A stretch of 35,236 nt of DNA from assembly GCA_900766195.1 (NCBI GenBank), contig CAAFUN010000063.1:1-35236 (forward strand), written 5' to 3'. This DNA is from an uncultured Bacteroides sp. (GTDB lineage: Bacteria > Bacteroidota > Bacteroidia > Bacteroidales > Bacteroidaceae). This document shows, one piece after another, positions 1 through 7,190 of this stretch (positions within the stretch are counted from its first letter, which is position 1; the number at the start of each line of letters is the position of its first letter). The notes under the pieces were generated by a model. That model saw only the letters and a program-made list of their open reading frames with translations. It did not search any database and was not told where the DNA came from. A program made the position numbers and the translations under genes.

Positions 1-1
1 A

Positions 2-214
2 AAAGGCTGTTTGTATAAGATGACTGCAAGTAATCGTATCACCTGCTACAAACCCGGGGGTAAGCAAATTTTTATCCATCGCGACGATTTAAATAATTGG
101 ATTAAGTCAAACCGTATTATTTCTGATGAAGAAATGCGAAGAAAACAGCTAGAGTATGAAATCTTCAAAGGAGAATTGTCTGAACAAAAACGAAAGAAAG
201 GAGCAAATAAATAA
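2..214 (+). CDS. Helix-turn-helix (excisionase-like) protein, 5' end outside window
   Basis: The reading frame is open to the left edge (codons K-G-C-L-Y-K-M-T from base 2), so the gene starts outside the window; the TTG at 11 is an internal Leu. About 70 C-terminal residues remain. The stretch LYKMT, then GGKQIFIHRDDLNNWI, matches the second half of the MerR/excisionase-type helix-turn-helix seen again at 8602-8922 and 16150-16497 (LYKMT...GKLIYFEKAELLKWM). Family members of this kind act as recombination directionality factors or transcription regulators in Bacteroidales mobile elements. The stop at 212-214 lies 2 bp before the next start, so it is probably co-transcribed with the RepA-like ATPase. 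The tail is strongly charged and lysine-rich. Whether it is an Xis or a regulator cannot be decided here. Confidence 0.75.
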   Translation, partial: KGCLYKMTASNRITCYKPGGKQIFIHRDDLNNWIKSNRIISDEEMRRKQLEYEIFKGELSEQKRKKGANK

Positions 215-216
215 AT

Positions 217-1287
217 ATGGACGCATTTAGCTTTTCAATGTCAGGAGCCATGGACTTATCAGTTTTTCGAAAGATGCTGAGATTCATTCAGCTCAAGATA
301 ACTGATAAATATGAAGTTCCACCTGAGATTATCAGAATAAAGGATACCACTATTGCTACACTCGGAAACATCAGTGCCTCAGTTGGAAAACCCAAAAGCA
401 AAAAGACATTCAACGTTTCTGCTATTGTTGCATCTGCCCTAAGTGGTAAGGAAGTGCTTTACTACAAAGCGAACCTTCCAGTTGGCAAAGAAAAAATTCT
501 ATATGTCGATACAGAACAAAGTAAATGCCATTGTCATAAGGTTATGGCTCGTATTCTGAGACTTGCAGGATTACCTCTCGACAAAGAACCGGAGAACTTA
601 AAGTTTCTTATGCTAAGAGAGTACACTCCTGATCAACGTAGACAGATTGTGTCTTGTGCCATTGAAGAAGACAAGCGTATTAGTTTGGTAATTATTGATG
701 GTATTCGTGATTTGCTTCGAGACATCAACAGTCCGGGAGAATCACAGGATGTTATGGGAGACCTAATGCGTTGGACTAGTCATTACAATGTTCATGTTCA
801 TACCGTGCTTCATCTTAATAAAGGCGACGATAACACTCGTGGTCATATTGGTACTGAGCTGAATAATAAGGCTGAAACCGTATTGCAGATTACCAAGAGC
901 CAAAATGACAACAACATCAGTGAAGTAAAAGCGATGCACATTAGAGACAAAGAGTTTGAACCATTTGCCTTCTGCATTAATAGCGAAGTGTTGCCAGAGA
1001 TTGTAAGTGAATACTCCATCAACATAGAGCGAAAACTGACAGTCGATACTATTCCTGAGGAACTGCATCGTCAAGCTCTTGAAGAAGTCTTTTCAAATGG
1101 AGACATTGCCAAGTATGAAGAGCTGATAAACATGCTTCAAAGGTCTTATTCAAAAGTCAACTACAAGCGTGGCAAAAATAAAATCAATGACTTACTGAAA
1201 TACCTCTCAGGAAGAAATATCATTGAGAAAACAGCCGTCGGATACCATTACAATCCTGATTTTGACTCATTGCAAACGGAAGAATAA
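217..1287 (+). CDS. RepA-like AAA/RecA-fold ATPase
   Basis: This 356-residue protein has a P-loop-like segment GKPKSKKT at residues 57-64 and a hydrophobic Walker B strand LVIID ending at Asp161, followed by GIRDLL. The P-loop departs from GxxxxGK[ST]: its middle Gly is replaced, a variant I associate with the RepA/AAA_25 ATPases found next to primases in Bacteroidales mobile elements. Known relatives are hexameric helicase-like ATPases in plasmid replication, so a role in replication of the circular or transferred element is inferred. The start at 217 follows a purine-rich AAAGGAG stretch (197-203). It lies between the helix-turn-helix gene (2 bp) and the Toprim gene (55 bp), which fits a small replication operon. 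The C-terminal 100 residues look like a separate helical DNA-binding region. Confidence 0.75.
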   Translation: MDAFSFSMSGAMDLSVFRKMLRFIQLKITDKYEVPPEIIRIKDTTIATLGNISASVGKPKSKKTFNVSAIVASALSGKEVLYYKANLPVGKEKILYVDTEQSKCHCHKVMARILRLAGLPLDKEPENLKFLMLREYTPDQRRQIVSCAIEEDKRISLVIIDGIRDLLRDINSPGESQDVMGDLMRWTSHYNVHVHTVLHLNKGDDNTRGHIGTELNNKAETVLQITKSQNDNNISEVKAMHIRDKEFEPFAFCINSEVLPEIVSEYSINIERKLTVDTIPEELHRQALEEVFSNGDIAKYEELINMLQRSYSKVNYKRGKNKINDLLKYLSGRNIIEKTAVGYHYNPDFDSLQTEE

Positions 1288-1342
1288 ACGACTTTACTTT
1301 AGTTTGTGTGTATATAATATAAGAGTAAATTGAATTTTAATT

Positions 1343-2233
1343 ATGAATATAGTTCAAGCAAAACAGATACAGCTAGAAGATTTCCTGGCTAAATTAGACT
1401 ACCAGCCGACTAAAAAGGACAAGAATAGTCTTTGGTACTATTCACCATTCCGCAAGGAAAGTACGCCATCGTTTAATGTCAACATACACAAACGTGTATG
1501 GTATGACCATGGTTTGGGTAAAGGTGGCAATATTATTGACCTCGCCATGGAGTTATACCAGTCTGATGACATTCACTATCTGCTAAAACAGATTGAGAAG
1601 TATGCGCCAGCTATACCCTCTCAGCGTTATCAAGTAGAATCATATCGTACAGACAGTCAACCCACATTCAACTGCGTAGAAGTTTTTCCATTAACAACTC
1701 CACAACTATTGTCTTATCTCACATCTCGGGGCATAGACTATAAGATTGCTATGGAACAATGCAAAGAAATCCATTACCGATACAATATGAATCAATACTA
1801 TGCAGTGGCCTTTGAGAATATCCAGGGAGGATATGAAATTCGCAATCCCTATTTCAAAGGTTGCATATCTCCGAAATCCATTTCAGTCAGAATGGCTCAC
1901 GAAGAAGCACTATGCGACAACTGTTGTGTTTTTGAAGGATTCGTTGACTACCTGTCCTATCTAACTCTCAAAAAGCAGATAACAGACTTCACGATGAACG
2001 AGAAAGAAACGGACTACATCATTCTCAACTCTGTATCGCAGATAAACAAGGCGCTTCCAATGCTTGAAAAGTACAAGCAGATAAACTGTTATCTAGACAA
2101 TGACCAGTCAGGTATTGCAGCTACAGACTTAATCGCAGGCAGTTTTGCAGACCGGCAGGTAAACAATGTTTCACTCAGATACAATGATTATAATGATCTG
2201 AACGACTTTTTAATGAGAAAGCGCAAGGGATGA
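1343..2233 (+). CDS. DnaG-like primase / Toprim-domain protein
   Basis: The N-terminal part (about residues 10-75) resembles the CHC2 primase zinc-finger region without a full set of metal ligands: YYSPFRKESTPSFNVN, then VWYDHGLGKGGNIIDLAM, the usual signature around that fold. The second half has the Toprim pattern, with Glu198-Gly199 and Asp202 in EGFVDYL and Asp252-x-Asp254 in YLDNDQSG. Toprim catalytic acids bind Mg2+ in primases and topoisomerases. At 296 residues it is far shorter than chromosomal DnaG and lacks the helicase-binding domain, as expected of element-encoded primase-like proteins. It probably primes replication of the excised element or the transferred strand. It follows the RepA-like ATPase, and a strong hairpin terminator at 2300-2340 closes the operon. 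Confidence 0.8.
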   Translation: MNIVQAKQIQLEDFLAKLDYQPTKKDKNSLWYYSPFRKESTPSFNVNIHKRVWYDHGLGKGGNIIDLAMELYQSDDIHYLLKQIEKYAPAIPSQRYQVESYRTDSQPTFNCVEVFPLTTPQLLSYLTSRGIDYKIAMEQCKEIHYRYNMNQYYAVAFENIQGGYEIRNPYFKGCISPKSISVRMAHEEALCDNCCVFEGFVDYLSYLTLKKQITDFTMNEKETDYIILNSVSQINKALPMLEKYKQINCYLDNDQSGIAATDLIAGSFADRQVNNVSLRYNDYNDLNDFLMRKRKG

Positions 2234-2299
2234 TAAATTTATAGGGCTCTCGTTAAATGTGGTATAGAGCATTGCCGAATTAATACCGATATAATAAGT

Positions 2300-2340
2300 T
2301 TAGAGAACCAGCGTAATAAATGCGTTGGTTTTCTAAGTTT
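2300..2340 (+). terminator. Rho-independent terminator after the primase operon
   Basis: Arms 2300-2313 and 2323-2336 pair over 14 bp with two G-U wobbles around a 9-nt loop and are followed by a short T-rich stretch. It lies 66 bp past the primase stop and before the AbiE promoter, so it separates the two transcription units. Confidence 0.7.
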
Positions 2341-2457
2341 AATGCTTAGTTTATATAAATGGGGTTGTTATATAAGAAAATGGGATACTTTATAAACAAA
2401 AAGTATATCTACAAGCAAAAAAATAAACTTTTATTCTTATACTCCAAATAAAAAAAG

Positions 2458-2465
2458 TATCTTTG
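2458..2465 (+). promoter_or_regulatory. Bacteroides-type -7 box for the AbiE pair
   Basis: TATCTTTG matches the Bacteroides -7 consensus TAnnTTTG and lies 30 bp before the AbiEi start. A clear -33 TTTG at the usual distance is not obvious; the upstream region is A/T-rich. Confidence 0.6.
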
Positions 2466-2495
2466 CAGTTGAATTATATATCAAATATATAAACT

Positions 2496-3266
2496 ATGAG
2501 TATAACTACAGGAACTAAAATAAACCAATTACTGGCGACCGTTGACCATTCAGGCTTGCTTTTCTCTGGATGGTTGAAGTCACAGGGATATTCCGAACAG
2601 TTACAAAAGCGCTATCGGGATTCTAAATGGCTAACATCCTTGACAAGAGGCGTTATGTATAGGACCGGAAGCAGACTGTCGGCTTTTGCAGCGTTAGCTT
2701 CCTGCAATGTTCAAACAGGTACGAATCTGCGTATCGCAGCCCATTCTGCACTAGAGTTTGCAGGTTTCAATCATTATGTACCAATGGGCAAGCCTGTGTT
2801 GACTGTTGCATTGGCAGACCTCTGTAAACGTCCGGCATGGATGATAGATGACAAGTTTGATATGACATTCAGGACTTTTAATACAGATACTTTCAGCTCC
2901 ATAGAAGTTAGTACAAAAAACACGGATAGTGGTAAACTGATAATATCATCTCCAGAATTAGCATTCTTGGAGTGTCTGCTATTGGCACCGAAATATTACG
3001 ATTATGTAGATTTGTATTATATAATGGAACAATTAACAACGCTAAGAAGCGACATTGTTCAGCATCTTTTGGAGACCACCAATAATTATCGAGTAAAACG
3101 ACTTTTTTTATATATGGCAGAAAAAGCAGGGCACTATTGGTTCGAAGAGATTTGTCTTGATAAGTTAGACTTAGGTTCTTCCAAGCTGCAACTGTCTTCA
3201 GACGGTACATATATATCAAAGTATAAAATAACAATACCCAAATCATTAAGTGATTATGAAGGATAA
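2496..3266 (+). CDS. abiEi: AbiEi-like antitoxin, transcriptional regulator of the AbiE pair
   Basis: The 256-residue protein has the layout of AbiEi antitoxins of type IV toxin-antitoxin systems: an N-terminal winged-helix region (about 1-90, including a WLTSLTRGVMYRTGS stretch typical of the AbiEi_3 N-terminus) and a C-terminal antitoxin domain. AbiEi represses its own operon and counters the AbiEii nucleotidyltransferase without forming a stable complex. The identification is supported by its neighbour, which carries the AbiEii signature and overlaps its 3' end by 11 bp (ATG start) or 17 bp (GTG start). Such overlap implies translational coupling. Its own promoter (2458-2465) and an upstream terminator make it an independent transcription unit inside the ICE. 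No truncation is evident. Confidence 0.82.
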   Translation: MSITTGTKINQLLATVDHSGLLFSGWLKSQGYSEQLQKRYRDSKWLTSLTRGVMYRTGSRLSAFAALASCNVQTGTNLRIAAHSALEFAGFNHYVPMGKPVLTVALADLCKRPAWMIDDKFDMTFRTFNTDTFSSIEVSTKNTDSGKLIISSPELAFLECLLLAPKYYDYVDLYYIMEQLTTLRSDIVQHLLETTNNYRVKRLFLYMAEKAGHYWFEEICLDKLDLGSSKLQLSSDGTYISKYKITIPKSLSDYEG

Positions 3267-4158
3267 ATACAAGAAGCAAGTGGCATTACTGATTAGGATC
3301 ATGCCATCTGTCTACAAAATAAAAGAGTTTGCAGTGCACGGAGGCACAGCTATAAACCTATTTCACAAAAATATGCCTAGGTACTCCGTTGACATTGATA
3401 TTACCTATACCCCTATTGAATCTCGTGAAATGAGCCTGAAAGCCATTAACTCAAAGCTTCTTGAAGTAAAACAAAGCATCGAGAAAAGTATTCCTGGTTG
3501 TAAGGTTGTGCATAAACCAAACGTGTGGAAACTGCTTTGTACTTATGAAGAAGCAATGGTAAAGATTGAAGTGAATGGTACAAAAAGGGGCATAATTGGT
3601 GATACTGTCGATATGCCTCTTTGCGAAAAGGCACGAGCTGAATTTAGTATGGGATGTAAGGCTCGCACAGTGTCTTTTAGCCAATTGTATGGAGGTAAAA
3701 TTACAGCTGCGTTAAGTCGTCAGCATCCACGTGATTTGTTTGATTGCAAATACATGAATGTTGATTCATTCAACTTGGTGAAAGATGGCTTTATACTATG
3801 TCTATTAGGCAGTGATAAACCATTGATAGAGTCATTACAGCCAAACGATATAGACCAAACTGATGCTCTGGAAAATCAATTTGCAGGAATGTCAGATATA
3901 CCATTTGAATATGCGGACTATTTATCTGCAAGAATTGTCCTGCTCGATATGGTCAATTCCGGTTTGACTGATACTGATAAAGAATTCTTTTTGTCTTTCG
4001 AAATGGGTGAACCAGATTGGGATAAATGTAGCGTGGGTGATTTATCGAAATATCCTTCGGTACAATGGAAGTTGCTCAATATTGATACACTTAAAAAGAG
4101 CAATATTAAGAAGTTCAATCAAGGGATTACTAAATTGAGAACATATTTAGGAAAATAA
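3256..4158 (+). CDS. abiEii: AbiEii-type nucleotidyltransferase toxin
   Basis: The N-terminus holds the DNA polymerase-beta-like nucleotidyltransferase signature HGGTAINLF followed 15 residues later by VDIDITY (the GG...DxD metal-binding pattern). A further conserved-looking block, QLYGGKITAALSRQHPRDLFD, follows near residues 155-175. These are hallmarks of the AbiEii/AbiGii toxin family, whose members transfer nucleotides to tRNA and arrest growth during phage infection. The length (300 residues) is normal for the family. I chose ATG at 3256; an in-frame GTG at 3250 would add two residues. It overlaps the abiEi stop, so the pair is an operon. A hairpin terminator at 4230-4261 ends it. Expected roles are phage abortive infection and ICE maintenance. 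Confidence 0.85.
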   Translation: MKDKYKKQVALLIRIMPSVYKIKEFAVHGGTAINLFHKNMPRYSVDIDITYTPIESREMSLKAINSKLLEVKQSIEKSIPGCKVVHKPNVWKLLCTYEEAMVKIEVNGTKRGIIGDTVDMPLCEKARAEFSMGCKARTVSFSQLYGGKITAALSRQHPRDLFDCKYMNVDSFNLVKDGFILCLLGSDKPLIESLQPNDIDQTDALENQFAGMSDIPFEYADYLSARIVLLDMVNSGLTDTDKEFFLSFEMGEPDWDKCSVGDLSKYPSVQWKLLNIDTLKKSNIKKFNQGITKLRTYLGK

Positions 4159-4229
4159 CTACCTTACATTCAAAAAATCTTTTCCAATTTGACGGATAAG
4201 AAAAGTAATACAGACTTTGTAGCATTACG

Positions 4230-4261
4230 AAAGGCTCTTCCAACTGCGGAAGGGCCTTTTT
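4230..4261 (+). terminator. Rho-independent terminator after abiEii
   Basis: An 11-bp stem with one G-U pair (4231-4241 with 4248-4258), a 6-nt loop and a following T run. It separates the AbiE operon from the transfer operon. Confidence 0.8.
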
Positions 4262-4369
4262 CAATTATACAGAGTTTAGTTTCAAAGTTCAGTTTGACGA
4301 TATAATTGAAATACCGTTAAAATCAGAGGGTTAAAAGAATACTTATTTCTTCTGGGGATAAATCTGCTG

Positions 4370-4377
4370 TTCCTTTG
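4370..4377 (+). promoter_or_regulatory. Possible -7 box of the transfer operon
   Basis: TTCCTTTG is one base off TAnnTTTG. A TTTC at 4346-4349 sits about 20 bp upstream as a candidate -33. It precedes the first transfer-operon ATG at 4417 by about 40 bp and follows the AbiE terminator, so a promoter is expected here. Confidence 0.45.
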
Positions 4378-4416
4378 CAGACGAAATTCAAAACACAATC
4401 ACAAAACAGACGAAAT

Positions 4417-4896
4417 ATGAGTCCATTTTTAATCTTTGCTTCCGTACTGACAATCATCTATATCATCTACTATGCAGCAAACATCACGCTGGATATGCGC
4501 AAGAAGAAAGATGCCCAGAATACCGACGAGGTGGAATCCTTTGACGTATCACAGATGAATGGTAATGATGAACCTATTGAAGTTTCAGAGGATGGCGATG
4601 GCTTCACCCTCACAAAGTTCAAAGACCAGCTTCAAAATATAACGGCGTTGCCCCATCAAGAATCCAGGCCAAAGGATTTTGAACAACCTGAGACTGTGCA
4701 AGCAGAGAATCCTGATGAACCACAGGAGGTAACGGATGAAGATAATAGCGTGAAGATTACCTTCTTCGATAATCTGAATGAAATCAATCCTGAATACTCA
4801 GTTCAGCTAGAGAGACAGGAATTTAAGAATGCCCTGCTTTCAAAAGGTGCTCTTCGAAATCTCATTAAAGTAAAAGAGAAGCGCAATGAGGTATAA
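4417..4896 (+). CDS. Small membrane-anchored protein at the head of the transfer operon
   Basis: I do not recognise a named family. The 159-residue protein has one N-terminal membrane segment (about residues 4-24, FLIFASVLTIIYIIYYAANI), then a basic RKKK stop-transfer patch. A long acidic, proline- and glutamate-rich linker follows, ending in a mixed-charge helix. ATG 4417 is preferred over the upstream TTG at 4375 because the TTG falls inside the putative -7 box. It overlaps the next gene (DUF4134) by 11 bp, so the two are translationally coupled. In CTnDOT-type elements small Tra proteins precede traE; this may fill such a slot, which is inference from position only. Confidence 0.7.
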   Translation: MSPFLIFASVLTIIYIIYYAANITLDMRKKKDAQNTDEVESFDVSQMNGNDEPIEVSEDGDGFTLTKFKDQLQNITALPHQESRPKDFEQPETVQAENPDEPQEVTDEDNSVKITFFDNLNEINPEYSVQLERQEFKNALLSKGALRNLIKVKEKRNEV

Positions 4897-5221
4897 GAAC
4901 AGCTTGCGTTTGCTCTCCCTAGGATTTCTTGCGACCTGTGTGCAGAAAAGCTATGCAAAGTGTGGTAATGTTGATTACAGTTGGGGGGCTGATGCCCTTG
5001 CAAATGCCCACGATTATATAGTGACAATGATGTTGTATTGCTTATATCTTATATATGCAATCGCCTCAATTGTAGCAATTTACGCAAGTTTGCAAATCTA
5101 TATCAAGATGAATACAGGTGAAGAAGGAGTAACGAAAGACATTATGACGGTTGTCGGAGCCTGCCTCTTTATGATTGGTGCATCTATCGTATTCCCGGCA
5201 TTCTTCGGATATCGTATCTAA
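4886..5221 (+). CDS. DUF4134 (TraE-like, VirB2-like) membrane protein, intact paralog
   Basis: The 111-residue protein has an export signal (about residues 1-24) and two hydrophobic segments (about 47-71 and 87-105). Between them lies YIKMNTGEEGVTKDIMTVVGACLF, cut here into YIKMN and the block DIMTVVGACLFMIGA. This matches the DUF4134/TraE pattern of the next gene (YIKMNNEEQDVKK then SIMMIVGACLFLV). DUF4134 proteins are small, two-helix membrane proteins placed with VirB2-like pilins of Bacteroidetes type IV secretion. It overlaps the upstream gene by 11 bp and lies 59 bp before the split traE. Two tandem DUF4134 genes are present and only the second is interrupted, so this copy is the sole complete one in the window. 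Confidence 0.8.
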   Translation: MRYKNSLRLLSLGFLATCVQKSYAKCGNVDYSWGADALANAHDYIVTMMLYCLYLIYAIASIVAIYASLQIYIKMNTGEEGVTKDIMTVVGACLFMIGASIVFPAFFGYRI

Positions 5222-5280
5222 AAACAAAAAAAGAACTCAACTGGCCAGGCGAGTAAATATAGAACAACAAAAACACAAGA

Positions 5281-5573
5281 ATGATTCAGAAAATCACAAA
5301 CAAAATGAAGAGCTTCGGCAAGGCTGTTTGCTCATCTCAGAGACTTAAAACAATGGCCTTGATGTTGGCTATCGGTACAACTGCAACTTTTGCTCAGAAC
5401 GCAGCCGGAGACTATACCGCTGGTACAACTGCCTTGTCTGAGGTAACGACTCAGATTGCCAAATATATCCCTTATGTGGTGAAATTGGTTTATGCGATCG
5501 CGGGTGTTGTGGCGGTGGTCGGTGCAATTTCCGTCTATATCAAAATGAATAATGAGGAGCAGGATGTCAAGAA
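5281..5573 (+). pseudogene. traE: traE (DUF4134), fragment 1 of 3: N-terminal 97 codons
   Basis: This fragment encodes a signal peptide (cut probably after TFAQ), NAAGDYTAGTTALSE, a first membrane helix and YIKMNNEEQDVK, which is canonical TraE. After base 5573 the frame continues as about 43 unrelated residues to a stop at 5701-5703, because element 1 begins here. The gene resumes at 15932 and again at 26742. Joining 5281-5573, 15932-15972 and 26742-26785 gives 378 nt, or 125 codons plus TAA, ending SIMMIVGACLFLV then AAAQALPLFFGVGA. That is the normal DUF4134 C-terminus. As it stands a 140-residue chimeric protein could be made, lacking the second membrane helix. It is classed as broken, although precise excision would restore it. 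Confidence 0.93.
5567..5573 (+). other. attL of element 1 (core TCAAGAA)
   Basis: TCAAGAA at 5567-5573 recurs at 15925-15931. traE sequence lies to the left of the first copy and to the right of the second, so this 7-bp repeat is the crossover core of element 1. Confidence 0.88.
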
Positions 5574-5710
5574 TATCTTAGTCCTCCAAAATTGGTTAGA
5601 AAGGATAAGAAAGGAAGTGATAAATAAAGCGCTTAGTATCAAGCGAATAAGCGAATTTTTGAATTTTCCGATTCTTGCTCAACCGACTCTTAAAAAGATA
5701 TAATAAAATG

Positions 5711-5733
5711 ATTTTTGTTTCTGATTTGTTTCT
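5711..5733 (+). repeat. Subterminal direct repeat of element 1, left copy
   Basis: The 23-nt segment starts ATTTTTGTTTC and ends TTTGTTTCT. It matches 15839-15861 at 20 of 23 positions, the three differences being TGA versus CAG in the middle. It lies 138 bp inside the left core. Candidate arm-type binding site for an integrase N-terminal domain. Confidence 0.55.
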
Positions 5734-5753
5734 CATATATGACTTGATTTTCA

Positions 5754-5761
5754 TATCTTTG
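5754..5761 (+). promoter_or_regulatory. -7 box for the element 1 integrases
   Basis: TATCTTTG matches TAnnTTTG and is followed by a leader of about 130 nt to the integrase ATG at 5896. The -33 element is weak (TTTC at about 20 bp). Confidence 0.55.
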
Positions 5762-5895
5762 CACATGCTTTCAAGGGCATAATCACGATGCAGAAACGAT
5801 ATATCAGCATCCGAAAAGCCCAAACCTCGCAGACCCTCTGCAAAATTCATTTTCCCTTCTTTCGGGAGTAAATTACCAATAAAAAATATACAAGC

Positions 5896-7068
5896 ATGGC
5901 AAGACCAAAGAAACAAGTCAAACTGAAGGAGCCGATTAAGATTCGTCTCAAATCACTCGCAGATGGCAACAAGAGTATCTATCTTGACATCTACTGGAAG
6001 GGAGTCAGGAAGTATGAGTATCTGAAACTCTATATCATTCCTGAGGTCAATCCACTCTGCAAGGAGCAGAACAAGGAAACGATGGCACTCGCAGAACGTA
6101 TCAAGGCAGAGCGCATCAAGGCTCTCCATGGTCACGGAGTGCAAGACTGGGAAACCGTCAAGCAGGGTTCTCAACTCTTGACAGGATGGATCAAGAAGTA
6201 TTGTGAAGGTGGAATCAGCACCAAGAAGTCAACCCTCCATTGTCGTGTTGAAATGCTTCACACCGTGGAGAAATATCTTGAAGAGTCCAATCAGACCTTC
6301 ATCACCCTTGAAGAGGTCAATGCTGATTTCTGCCGTGGGTATGTGAAGTTCCTTCGCACCTTCCCAAACTCACACTGCAAGTACATTGAGCCAAGACCTA
6401 TCAGTCAGAACACGGCAAGCCGTTACCTCGGCATGTTCTCGACTACTCTCAACAATGCCGTCCGTCAAGGTATCATCCGAAACAATCCAATGAAGGAACT
6501 GGATGCCAAGGAGCGCATTCAGCCAAAGGATGGCAAGAAGGAATACCTTACCATTGAGGAACTTAAAGCCCTCATGGCAACCGACAGTTACCGCCCAGAG
6601 GTCAAGCAAGCCTTCATCTTTGCTTGTTTCACTGGATTGCGACTCAGTGATATGTACAAACTTGCACCGATTCACATTTTCAAGACTCCTGACGGCAAGG
6701 GCGAGTATATTGACATGGAAATGCAGAAGACGGAGAAGCCTGTCATCATCCCACTCTCTGAAGAGGCAAAGCGTTGGTTACCAAAACCAAAGGGAATAAC
6801 AACTCCCTTCTTTGATATACCAACTACTCAGACCGTCATAGGCAGAGCCCTTCGCAAATGGGCAGAGGCAGCAGGTGTAGAGAAGCACATCAGTTTCCAC
6901 TGTTCACGTCACACCTTCGGCACAATGATGCTGACACTTGGCGCAGACCTGTTCACCACAAGCAAGTTGATGGGTCACACCAACATTCAGACCACTGAAA
7001 TCTATGCGAAAATCGTAGATAAGAAGAAGGAGGAAGCCATCAACCTCATTGATGGAATGTTCAAGTAA
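5896..7068 (+). CDS. Tyrosine recombinase/integrase (Int1 of element 1)
   Basis: The 390-residue protein has the full tyrosine-recombinase catalytic set: Arg249 (CFTGLRLSD), His335 and Arg338 (FHCSRHTF), His361 (LMGHTN) and nucleophile Tyr370 (TEIYAK). An N-terminal Arm-binding domain (about 10-60, NKSIYLDIYWKGVRKYEYL) and a SAM-like core-binding domain (about 105-205) precede it, the usual build of Bacteroidetes integrases. It lies closest to the left att core and points inward. It resembles the element 2 integrase at 25297-26472 from the N-terminus on (MARxP...LKEP). The next integrase starts 122 bp downstream past a cluster of hairpins. The role inferred is integration and excision at the traE site, probably with Int2. 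Confidence 0.93.
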   Translation: MARPKKQVKLKEPIKIRLKSLADGNKSIYLDIYWKGVRKYEYLKLYIIPEVNPLCKEQNKETMALAERIKAERIKALHGHGVQDWETVKQGSQLLTGWIKKYCEGGISTKKSTLHCRVEMLHTVEKYLEESNQTFITLEEVNADFCRGYVKFLRTFPNSHCKYIEPRPISQNTASRYLGMFSTTLNNAVRQGIIRNNPMKELDAKERIQPKDGKKEYLTIEELKALMATDSYRPEVKQAFIFACFTGLRLSDMYKLAPIHIFKTPDGKGEYIDMEMQKTEKPVIIPLSEEAKRWLPKPKGITTPFFDIPTTQTVIGRALRKWAEAAGVEKHISFHCSRHTFGTMMLTLGADLFTTSKLMGHTNIQTTEIYAKIVDKKKEEAINLIDGMFK

Positions 7069-7073
7069 AGGAT

Positions 7074-7160
7074 GTACTTTGAAAGTACCCCCCTTCAAAG
7101 AGTTAAGGGAGGTGACTTGAAATCACCCCCTTTGATAAACCAGGGTGGTGTTTCACCCCA
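7074..7160. repeat. Three successive hairpins with C-runs between int1 and int2
   Basis: Three short inverted repeats follow each other, each ending in a run of C: GTACTTT-G-AAAGTAC at 7074-7088, GGTGA-cttgaaa-TCACC at 7111-7127 and GGTG-ttt-CACC at 7147-7157. They resemble diverged copies of one unit and lack T tracts, so they are not typical terminators. Confidence 0.6.
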
Positions 7161-7190
7161 GTGGTATAACCAATTATAACAATCATTGAT

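Larger units (their letters stand above)
5574..5895 (+). other. Left terminal region of element 1, non-coding
   Basis: There is no convincing gene in these 322 bp. They hold the tail of the chimeric traE frame (to 5703), a subterminal repeat at 5711-5733, a -7 box at 5754-5761 and a leader of about 130 nt before the first integrase. A 27-codon ORF begins at ATG 5788 (MQKRYISIRK...) and stops before the integrase start. It could be a leader peptide, but nothing else supports it. Confidence 0.5.

Noticed and set aside
5574..5703. Extension of the 5281 gene as a 140-residue natural protein
   Set aside because: The last 43 residues do not resemble DUF4134 and begin exactly at the att core; the true continuation is at 15932.
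5788..5871. 27-codon leader peptide before the first integrase
   Set aside because: It starts with ATG and ends before the integrase, but has no regulatory hairpin or codon bias to support it.
7074..7157. Hairpins between int1 and int2 as terminators or a CRISPR-like array
   Set aside because: They lack T tracts, and the units are too short and too diverged for a repeat-spacer array.
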